A stretch of DNA of 5,074 nucleotides from Lysobacterales bacterium (GTDB taxonomy: Bacteria; Pseudomonadota; Gammaproteobacteria; Xanthomonadales; Xanthomonadaceae), in assembly GCA_015655035.1 (NCBI GenBank), contig JAATFS010000334.1, positions 1 to 5,074 on the forward strand. Direction: 5' to 3'. Below the pieces are notes generated by a model. The model ran no database searches, was not told the DNA's origin, and saw nothing but the letters and a program-made list of their open reading frames with translations. Position numbers and translations under genes: made by a program. Positions within the stretch are counted from its first letter, which is position 1. Each line of letters begins with the position of its first letter. Shown here one piece after another: positions 1 through 5,074 of the stretch.

Positions 1-165
1 ACGCTGGAGGCGGCGGCGTGGGGGCAGGGCGAAGCGGTCACGCCCAATGCATTGGAGGTGGCGTTGCACCGCCTGCGCCGGAAGTTGGCGGCGATCGATT
101 GCCCGCTGTCGATCGTCAACCTGAGAGGGCATGGCTTTGCGCTTCGCGCCATCGATGCCGCGTAG
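1..165 (+). CDS. OmpR/PhoB-family response regulator, C-terminal DNA-binding end (5' truncated by window)
   Basis: Frame 1 is open from the first base and ends at TAG 163-165, giving 54 residues. They match the end of a winged-helix (Trans_reg_C) output domain. The stretch VTPNALEVALHRLRRKL has the recognition-helix pattern in which N, V, H, LR and K are typically conserved. The following strand-turn-strand IVNLRGHGFALRA matches the usual wing 'RGxGYxL', with F in place of Y. The receiver domain lies upstream of the window. In this family the phosphorylated receiver promotes dimerisation and binding to tandem promoter sites. The sensor kinase gene overlaps the 3' end, so the two are very likely a co-transcribed cognate pair. 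The subfamily (QseB, TctD, PhoP-like) cannot be decided from this fragment, and the target genes are unknown. Confidence 0.88.
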   Translation, partial: TLEAAAWGQGEAVTPNALEVALHRLRRKLAAIDCPLSIVNLRGHGFALRAIDAA

Positions 166-1510
166 CCTGACGGCGCGGTTGATGCTGGCGGCGCTGGCCG
201 GCATGTCCGCCGCCGCGATCGCCGTGGCGATCCTGCTGCCGTGGTCGGCACCGTCCTCATCGATCTTCGCCGACGAGCTGGCCGAACATGCCGACCACGT
301 CGCCACGGGACTGCGTTTTGCCGCGGATGGCCGCGTCGCGGTGGCACTCAGTGAACGCAATACCACTTCTTATGACAGCGTGCTCAAGGACGCGGCCTAT
401 CGGGTCACCGACCAAGCCGGTCGTACCGTCGTTCAGAGCAGCGAGGGGGCGGCGCTGGCGGCCTTGCGGCGGCTGCCGCCGGACGTGCGCGAGTTCGCGC
501 TGCCCAACCCGAACGGGGACATCCATCTGCGCGTAGCCACCCGCTACGTGCGCCACGCCGGCCGTACCTACACCGTGCAGGTCGCGCGCAGCGAACGCAT
601 GGTGGCCACGCTCGACGACTACCAGAGCCGGCTCTATCTGCGCGCGGGGATCGTCACCGGCCTGGGTGCATTGGCGGTGTTCTGCGTCGTGGTTTTCTTC
701 ACCGTGGCGCGCATGCTGCGGCCGCTGCGGCGTGCCTCGGAAGCGGCGGCCCGGATCGAGCCGCGCAACCTGTCCGCGCGGCTGCAAGTGGAAGACGTGC
801 CCACCGAGCTGAAGCCGCTGATCGAAGCGTTCAATGCCGCGCTGGAACGCTTGCAGGCCGGATACCAGGTGCAGCAGGAGTTCCTGGCCGCAGCGGCGCA
901 CGAACTCAAGACGCCGCTCGCGTTGCTGCGCGCGGAGATCGAGCTGGGCGGAACCGCCAATCGCGACCTGCTGTTGCGCGATACCGACCTGATGGCGCGC
1001 CAGGTCCATCAACTGCTGCATCTGGCCGAAGTCAGCGAAGGCCACAACTACCGCATTGCCGCCATCGACCCGTGCACCGTAGCGGCCGACGCCGTCGCCT
1101 ATCTGGAACGGCTGGCCGAGCATGGCGGGGTGGTACTGGCATTGCAGCTGGAACGCGAACGCGGACAGACCTTGCATGCCGATGCCGGGGCCTTGTTCGT
1201 GCTGATCAAGAACCTGCTGGAAAACGCGTTGCAGCATTCCCCGCGCGGCAGCACGGTCACCTTGTGGCTGGGCAATGGAGCGCTGCGGGTTGCCGATGCA
1301 GGTCCGGGGATCACGCCGGCCGAGCGCGGCTCATTGTTCAAGCGCTTCTGGCGCGGAGCGCACAGCGAGGGCGCAGGGCTAGGCCTGGCCATCTGCCGGG
1401 AGATCGCCGAGGCCCACGGCTGGGAGATCCAGTTGATCCCGCGCGAGGGGCACGCGGGGGCGACCTTCGAGCTGAGGTTTGCTGCGGCAACATCGGCGGG
1501 CACGTCGTGA
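155..1510 (+). CDS. Membrane sensor histidine kinase of a two-component system (QseC/TctE-like)
   Basis: Inner-membrane kinase that autophosphorylates on His and passes the phosphate to the regulator encoded just upstream. Residues are counted from ATG 155 (451 aa). TM1 is about 7-30. A periplasmic sensor region spans about 31-161 and contains YRVTDQAGRTVVQSS, the 'vtDxxGxvvxsS' strand pattern common in QseC/TctE-type sensors. TM2 is about 164-186 and HAMP about 187-240. The H-box is AAAAHELKTPLALL with phospho-acceptor H249. The ATPase domain has the N-box NLLENALQHS (N353, N357), G1 box DAGPGI (D381), F-box LFKRFW and G2 box GAGLGLAI. All catalytic boxes look intact, although the ATP lid between F-box and G2 is short. 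Start: an in-frame ATG at 131 would add MALRFAPS, but the GAGAGGG before it ends one base from the codon, and those bases encode the regulator's conserved wing, so 155 is preferred. Neither start has a well-placed ribosome binding site; translational coupling to the regulator is likely. The signal sensed is unknown. Confidence 0.93.
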   Translation: MPRSLTARLMLAALAGMSAAAIAVAILLPWSAPSSSIFADELAEHADHVATGLRFAADGRVAVALSERNTTSYDSVLKDAAYRVTDQAGRTVVQSSEGAALAALRRLPPDVREFALPNPNGDIHLRVATRYVRHAGRTYTVQVARSERMVATLDDYQSRLYLRAGIVTGLGALAVFCVVVFFTVARMLRPLRRASEAAARIEPRNLSARLQVEDVPTELKPLIEAFNAALERLQAGYQVQQEFLAAAAHELKTPLALLRAEIELGGTANRDLLLRDTDLMARQVHQLLHLAEVSEGHNYRIAAIDPCTVAADAVAYLERLAEHGGVVLALQLERERGQTLHADAGALFVLIKNLLENALQHSPRGSTVTLWLGNGALRVADAGPGITPAERGSLFKRFWRGAHSEGAGLGLAICREIAEAHGWEIQLIPREGHAGATFELRFAAATSAGTS

Positions 1511-1719
1511 TCGCCACGCTGGCAGACAATTCCATCCAGTCGCAGGTGCTGGCGTTGGCCTGTCGTCTGGAGCGCTGCCCGGATCGGGCGCTGGAATGGT
1601 ATCGCCACGGCGCGATCCGTGAGTTCGGCGGGCGTAGCGCGGCGCAGATGGTGAGGTGTGGCGAAGGCCAGCGGGTGCTCGGCTTCCTGGAGGCCATAGC
1701 CGCCGGCGAGCGCGGCTGA
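1507..1719 (+). CDS. Small protein resembling a stand-alone Xre/MbcA/ParS antitoxin toxin-binding domain (DUF2384-like)
   Basis: A 70-residue ORF starts at GTG 1507, overlapping the kinase stop in a GTGA junction, and ends at TGA 1717. A modest Shine-Dalgarno-like GGCGGG (1495-1500) lies six bases before the GTG. The C-terminal half (about residues 28-67) has RALEW, then REFGGRSAAQMV, then GQRVLGFLEAIAAGE. This follows the family pattern of a Trp helix, a Gly-rich turn with a 'GxxxxxxLV' helix, and a final 'VxxxLxxIxxG' helix seen in the C-terminal domain of Xre/MbcA/ParS antitoxins. In that family this domain binds and inhibits a RES-type toxin, and a helix-turn-helix domain normally precedes it. 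Here the HTH is absent and no toxin gene is adjacent: the next gene is a convergent phospholipase. It may act as an accessory protein of the two-component system or as an antitoxin remnant. The family call rests on pattern recognition alone; that the gene is real is supported by the overlap, the spacing and the continuous helical design. Confidence 0.62.
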   Translation: MIATLADNSIQSQVLALACRLERCPDRALEWYRHGAIREFGGRSAAQMVRCGEGQRVLGFLEAIAAGERG

Positions 1720-1742
1720 CCTCGTTGCCGGCTCAGTCCGGC
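1702..1742. terminator. GC-rich inverted repeats at the convergent gene junction, possible bidirectional terminator
   Basis: Two overlapping hairpins can be drawn. GCCGGCGAG (1702-1710) can pair with CTCGTTGCCGGC (1721-1732), with a small TT/G bulge and a loop of about 10 bases. Alternatively GCCGG (1727-1731) pairs with CCGGC (1738-1742) around a six-base loop. They cover the end of the small plus-strand gene, the 13-base gap and the last codons of the minus-strand phospholipase. No T-run follows on either strand, so a classical intrinsic terminator is not shown. In DNA this GC-rich such stems also arise by chance. Confidence 0.28.
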
Positions 1743-3883
1743 ACGTCGCTTCCCTCCGACTGGTACAGCCGGGCCGGGCCGCCCAGCGCCGGGTCGGTTA
1801 CGCCCGGATGTCCGGTCTCGACGCGGCCGGACAGACGCTGGTCGCTGCTGCCGTCCTGATGCAGCAGCCACAGGTCGTACCAGCCCGCGCTGGCGGTCGC
1901 CGGCCAGTGCTGCTCGACGTCTGCGCCGGGCGCGATAACGAGGTCCAGCCTTGGCATCGCGTCGGCATAGGCGCCGGGGCGTATCCGCACGGACAATGGC
2001 TGCGCGCCCTCGTGGCGAAGTTGCAGCCTTAGGCGGCGCGGATCGGCCGGGTCGATACTGATATCGGCGGCCAGCGCCGTCACCCCGGCATGGCCCCGGT
2101 AATGCCGATGGAACCCGTTGGGACCGAGCAGCCACAGGTCGTAGCGCCCGTCGCGCAGAGGCCAACGTGCGTGCAGTGGTTGCGGGCCGGCGACGGTGTA
2201 GCGGCGCGGGATCGCTTGCAGGTCGAGGCGGTTGTAGACGTGTACTACTGCGGCCGCGCCGGCGTTTGCCAATTGCAGCACCACCTCGCCGCGCGCGTAG
2301 TCGTGCCGCACCACGCTGCGCAACCGGTAGGGCAGTGCGCGCGAGCGGCGGGTGCCGACTGCCTGGCTTGGCGGCGTCAGTGTCGGTGGTAGTGGTGGCG
2401 TGGCGTGCTCGGGTAATGCGGCCGCGCGAGCAGCCGCAGCGGCGGTGGCCGGCAGGGTGTCGAAGAACGGGCGAGCGTCGGCCTGGCGGAAGTCGAAGGC
2501 CGCTGTCAGATCACCGCAGACTGCGCGCCGCCACGGCGTGATACCCGGTGCGGCGACGCCGAAACGGCGCTCCAGCAGGCGCAGCACCGAGGTGTGGTCG
2601 TAGACCTGTGAGTCTACCCAGCCACCACGACTCCATGGCGAGATCACGTACAGCGGCACCCGTGGGCCCAGCCCGTACGGACGGCCGCGCAGTTCGGGCA
2701 GGTCGGCTTTTGCATCGTAGGGGGCCGGATGCCGGTGGTACTCGCCGTCGGTGGACACCGCCGAGGCGCCGGCCCAGCCGCCGGGCACGGTGGAATCGGG
2801 CGAGGGAGGAGCCGGTGGTGGCGCATGATCGAAAAAGCCGTCGTTCTCGTCGAACATCAGCAGCAGCGCGGTGCGCGCCCAGACCTTCGGATCGGCGGTG
2901 AGTGCATCCAGCACCTGCGCGGTGTAGGCCGCGCCCTGCGCCGGGCTTGAAGGGTCGGGGTGCTCGCTGCCGGCAGCGTCGGCGATGATGAAGCTGACCG
3001 ACGGTAGTCGTCCGTCCAGCACGTCCTGGCGTAGGTGTGCCAGGCCATAGGTGGCGACGCCACGGCGGCGCAGCTGCGGATCGTGTCCCGGCGCTTGCCG
3101 CCACGCCGCGCGGAAGCGGGCGAAGCCGGCCAGTGGGTTGTCGGTGAAGTTGTCGGCCATGTCCTGATAGATCTGCCAGGACACGCCGGCGTGCTGCAGC
3201 GCCTCGACGTAGCTGTCCCAGCGATAGTCGTCCGGATGGCCGCCGAGCTCGGGGAAGTTGTCGTGCGAGTTGGCGATGACCGGGCCGCCGGCACGCGCAT
3301 GCGGATCGTTCTGGCCGGTCCACAGGAACACGCGGTTGGGGTTGGTGCCAGCCTGGATCGCGCAGTGGTAGGCGTCGCACAGGGTGAAGGTCTCGGCCAG
3401 CGCGAACTGGAACGGCAAGTCGTCACGCTCGTAGTGCGCCAGCGCATGGTTCTGCTTGGCTGCGGTCCAGTGGCCCATGCGGCCGTGGTCCCAGGCGTGT
3501 TGCGCATCGGGCCAGGTGTGCGGAGTACCGGTGACGCGCATGTGGCCGAACGCCTGCGCGGTCTGCAACGGGAACGGCGCCAGCAGCTGGCGCCCGTCCG
3601 CGCTCGGTTGCAGCCATACCGTGCGCGGTGGCACGCCCGGCAGGGGCGGCGCGGGAATCGGGAACCGGTCGCCGAAACCACGCACTCCGGGGAAGGTGCC
3701 GAAGTAGTGGTCGAAGGCACGGTTTTCCTGCATCAGGATCACCACATGCTGGAGGTCGTCGAGGGTGCCGCTGCGCCGGTCCGGCGCGATCGCGGCAGCA
3801 CGGGCGATGCTGGGCGGCAGCAATGCCGAAGCGGTGCCGGCGAGACCGGCGTGCAGCAATCGGCGGCGGTTGAAATTGGTCAT
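1733..3883 (-). CDS. Tat-exported phospholipase C, phosphocholine-specific type (PlcN/PlcH-like)
   Basis: Hydrolyses phosphatidylcholine or sphingomyelin-type lipids to diacylglycerol or ceramide plus a phosphorylated head group, outside the cytoplasm. Counting from ATG 3883 (716 aa, the usual length for the family), the N-terminus is a twin-arginine signal: NRRRLLHAG at residues 5-13, a hydrophobic stretch, and a likely cleavage site after ARA (about residue 29). The phosphoesterase domain is about 44-442. HVVILMQENRAFDHYFG carries E53-N54, and AGTNPNR carries T180 at the nucleophile position (Thr in PlcH-type enzymes, Ser in AcpA acid phosphatase). MFDENDGFFDH carries D345-E346 and H353, matching the metal-binding site. 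Two C-terminal PLC repeats (DUF756-like) follow at about 518-600 and 606-690, each with YDLWLL. No key residue appears missing. It lies 20 bases after the receptor gene, so one operon is likely. A GTG at 3907, overlapping the receptor stop as GTGA, would add eight residues, but the ATG has the better ribosome site. Haemolytic versus non-haemolytic type cannot be decided here. Confidence 0.93.
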   Translation of the reverse strand: MTNFNRRRLLHAGLAGTASALLPPSIARAAAIAPDRRSGTLDDLQHVVILMQENRAFDHYFGTFPGVRGFGDRFPIPAPPLPGVPPRTVWLQPSADGRQLLAPFPLQTAQAFGHMRVTGTPHTWPDAQHAWDHGRMGHWTAAKQNHALAHYERDDLPFQFALAETFTLCDAYHCAIQAGTNPNRVFLWTGQNDPHARAGGPVIANSHDNFPELGGHPDDYRWDSYVEALQHAGVSWQIYQDMADNFTDNPLAGFARFRAAWRQAPGHDPQLRRRGVATYGLAHLRQDVLDGRLPSVSFIIADAAGSEHPDPSSPAQGAAYTAQVLDALTADPKVWARTALLLMFDENDGFFDHAPPPAPPSPDSTVPGGWAGASAVSTDGEYHRHPAPYDAKADLPELRGRPYGLGPRVPLYVISPWSRGGWVDSQVYDHTSVLRLLERRFGVAAPGITPWRRAVCGDLTAAFDFRQADARPFFDTLPATAAAAARAAALPEHATPPLPPTLTPPSQAVGTRRSRALPYRLRSVVRHDYARGEVVLQLANAGAAAVVHVYNRLDLQAIPRRYTVAGPQPLHARWPLRDGRYDLWLLGPNGFHRHYRGHAGVTALAADISIDPADPRRLRLQLRHEGAQPLSVRIRPGAYADAMPRLDLVIAPGADVEQHWPATASAGWYDLWLLHQDGSSDQRLSGRVETGHPGVTDPALGGPARLYQSEGSDVPD
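1863..1879. repeat. 17-base direct repeat, copy 1 (second C-terminal domain of the phospholipase)
   Basis: AGCAGCCACAGGTCGTA here is identical to 2127-2143. On the minus strand it encodes the YDLWLL core of the second C-terminal repeat domain. The copies are 264 bases (88 codons) apart, so the repeat reflects an internal domain duplication inside the gene rather than a mobile or regulatory element. Confidence 0.7.
2127..2143. repeat. 17-base direct repeat, copy 2 (first C-terminal domain of the phospholipase)
   Basis: Exact match to 1863-1879 and in the same reading frame. It encodes the YDLWLL core of the first C-terminal domain, where it is followed by GPNGFHRHYRG, the better conserved version of the repeat. 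Confidence 0.7.
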
Positions 3884-3890
3884 CGCGTCG

Positions 3891-3896
3891 CCGCCT
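3891..3896 (-). promoter_or_regulatory. Ribosome binding site deciding the phospholipase start
   Basis: On the minus strand this reads AGGCGG, seven bases before ATG 3883, a good Shine-Dalgarno position. The alternative GTG at 3907 has only a weak GGA upstream. This favours the ATG, which also puts the twin-arginine motif five residues from the start. Confidence 0.6.
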
Positions 3897-3903
3897 GGTG
3901 AAC

Positions 3904-5074
3904 TCACAAGTCCAGGGTCAGGGTGAGCGCGACTGTGCGCGGGGCGGCGATGAAGGCGTTATCGCTGCCGTCCACTCCGGCCAGGTAGCGCTTGTCGGTG
4001 AGGTTGCTGACGTTGAGGTCGAGCTGCATGCCCTTCAACTGTGCGGATATTCCCACCAGCTCCAGCCCGAGATTGGCATCGAAGGTGGTCGCGCCCCGCA
4101 GACTGTGCTGGTTGCCGGCGTCCAGGTAGCGCTTGCCCAGGTAACGCCCGGCCACGCCGAAGTGCCAGGCCTGGCCCCGCCAGTCGGCCGACAGCCCTGC
4201 GCTCTGCCGGGGCTGCCCGATCACCTGCGAGCCCGGGACGATTTCCAGCTCGGCGTCGCGCTGGGCATCGCCGCTGCCCAGGTAGGTGGCCTTGTTGAGG
4301 GTGTAGGTGGCGTTGAGCCGCCAGCCATTGTCCCAGCCATAGCCCAGCGCCGCCTCCACGCCGCGTGCGTGCACTCCGCCGAAGTTCTCGTACACGCCGT
4401 CGGTCTCGCCCAGGTAGTCGATGCCGTCGATGAAGTTGGCCGGCACGTAGACGATGCGGTTGTCGAAGCGGATGTCGTACAAGGTGAGGCTGCCAGTCAG
4501 CGGCCAGCGGCTCAGGCGCACGCCCAGTTCGACGTTGTCGGCGGTCTCCGGCTTGACCCGGCTCAGCGCCACCGGATCGGTCTCGCCGAGCACGCCAGAC
4601 GGGATCGCCGCGAAGTTCTGCGAGTAGCCGGCGAAGACCTCCAGGCCCTGTACCGGCGTGGTCCAGGTCAGGCCGGCCGACAATAACGGATCAGAGCGCG
4701 AGTCGGAGACGACGCCTTCGCTGCCGCCGATGCGGCGGTCGCGGCGCTGGTCGACGAAAAACTGCTTGACGCCCATGCGCCAGGCCAGCGCGCCATAGCG
4801 CATCACGTCCTCGACGTAGTACATACGCTCGTCGGTGTCGTAATCGTCGCGGAACTGCACCCAGTACGGAGTGTGATCGAAGGCGATATTGGTACCCACG
4901 TTGAGCAGCCGATGCCAGTCGCGCGTGACGCTGCGTTCGAAGTTCTCCAGCCAGAGCCCGGCGCGCACGGTGTTGTCGATCGCGCCCAGGCGGTGGCTCC
5001 ACTCGGCGTCGGCCATCAGGCCAGCCCGGTCGTTGTCGTAGTGGCTGTGCCGGTAGGACTGCACCGGTACCGAG
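3904..5074 (-). CDS. TonB-dependent outer-membrane receptor, C-terminal barrel half (5' end outside window)
   Basis: Outer-membrane beta-barrel that imports a scarce ligand using energy from TonB-ExbB-ExbD. The frame stays open to the window edge, so the GTG at 5064 is internal and not the start. About 389 residues are visible; the signal peptide, TonB box, plug domain and early strands lie beyond the window. Evidence for the family: VKPETADNVELGVRL (about 4513-4557), the near-universal 'KPExxxxxElG' strand; NFGGVHARGVEAALGY, matching 'NxGxxxxxGvE'; NVSNLTDKRYLAG (about 3976-4014), the 'vxNLfDkxY' strand close to the end; and a closing APRTVALTLTLDL strand, usual for receptors that end 'GxPRtvxlxlxxxF'. 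Alternating aromatic and polar strands fill the rest. The stop TGA (3904-3906) is 20 bases before the phospholipase ATG, pointing to co-transcription. The ligand is unknown; the enzyme neighbour suggests phosphate or choline-related compounds, but siderophores remain possible. Confidence 0.92.
   Translation of the reverse strand, partial: SVPVQSYRHSHYDNDRAGLMADAEWSHRLGAIDNTVRAGLWLENFERSVTRDWHRLLNVGTNIAFDHTPYWVQFRDDYDTDERMYYVEDVMRYGALAWRMGVKQFFVDQRRDRRIGGSEGVVSDSRSDPLLSAGLTWTTPVQGLEVFAGYSQNFAAIPSGVLGETDPVALSRVKPETADNVELGVRLSRWPLTGSLTLYDIRFDNRIVYVPANFIDGIDYLGETDGVYENFGGVHARGVEAALGYGWDNGWRLNATYTLNKATYLGSGDAQRDAELEIVPGSQVIGQPRQSAGLSADWRGQAWHFGVAGRYLGKRYLDAGNQHSLRGATTFDANLGLELVGISAQLKGMQLDLNVSNLTDKRYLAGVDGSDNAFIAAPRTVALTLTLDL

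Noticed and set aside
257..1237. 326-codon open frame on the minus strand inside the kinase gene
   Set aside because: It is antisense to an unmistakable histidine kinase with all its motifs. The translation is rich in Gln, Arg and Gly without any recognisable domain, as expected of a shadow frame in GC-rich DNA.
1072..1506. Upstream extension of the small antitoxin-like gene within the kinase frame region
   Set aside because: The frame is open back to 1072, but the residues before GTG 1507 are Arg-rich out-of-frame kinase sequence. Only the part after 1507 looks like a protein.
1338..2165. 275-codon minus-strand frame bridging the phospholipase 3' end and the kinase
   Set aside because: It is in a different frame from the phospholipase, is extremely rich in Arg, Pro and Ala, and overlaps three better-supported genes.
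3035..3901. 288-codon plus-strand open frame opposite the phospholipase
   Set aside because: It is complementary to the catalytic domain and signal peptide of the phospholipase. Its composition is shadow-like and no domain was recognised.
1733..3907. GTG 3907 as the phospholipase start, forming a GTGA overlap with the receptor
   Set aside because: ATG 3883 has AGGCGG seven bases upstream and places the twin-arginine motif at the usual distance from the N-terminus. The GTG remains possible but less likely.
3898..4686. 262-codon plus-strand open frame opposite the receptor
   Set aside because: It is rich in Val, Gln, Ala and Gly because it mirrors receptor codons. The receptor frame on the other strand has clear family motifs.
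1..5074. CRISPR array, tRNA or rRNA gene, insertion sequence, or riboswitch
   Set aside because: No regularly spaced repeats, no cloverleaf or rRNA-like stretch, no transposase or terminal inverted repeats were seen. Almost every base is inside a supported coding region.

Overview
The window is GC-rich and densely coded. Its gene types (an OmpR-type response regulator with sensor kinase, a Tat-exported phosphocholine-type phospholipase C, and a TonB-dependent outer-membrane receptor) suggest a Gram-negative proteobacterium, most likely Xanthomonas or a close relative in the Xanthomonadaceae. That placement is inferred from gene content and style; no marker gene is present.

Layout: two gene groups face each other. 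Plus strand, 1-1719: the 3' end of an OmpR/PhoB-type response regulator (1-165), an overlapping membrane sensor histidine kinase (155-1510), and a 70-residue protein (1507-1719) whose GTG start overlaps the kinase stop in a GTGA junction. The small protein looks like a stand-alone copy of the toxin-binding domain of Xre/MbcA/ParS-type antitoxins. Minus strand, 5074-1733: the C-terminal half of a TonB-dependent receptor barrel (5074-3904, 5' end outside the window), then 20 bases later a phospholipase C with a twin-arginine signal (3883-1733). The two groups converge with only 13 noncoding bases between the stop codons. A GC-rich inverted repeat spans the junction.

How the genes may work together: the kinase and regulator form one two-component system. 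The receptor and phospholipase probably form one transcription unit that captures phosphate or choline-containing compounds: the enzyme releases a phosphoryl head group and diacylglycerol from phosphatidylcholine or sphingomyelin-like lipids, and the receptor takes up some scarce ligand across the outer membrane. Whether the two-component system controls the other operon cannot be told from this sequence, because both promoters lie outside the window. No RNA gene, mobile element, CRISPR array or long noncoding stretch was seen. The least ordinary item is the small antitoxin-domain-like gene coupled to a sensor kinase, with no HTH domain and no adjacent toxin. I found no clear evidence of a wholly new system.
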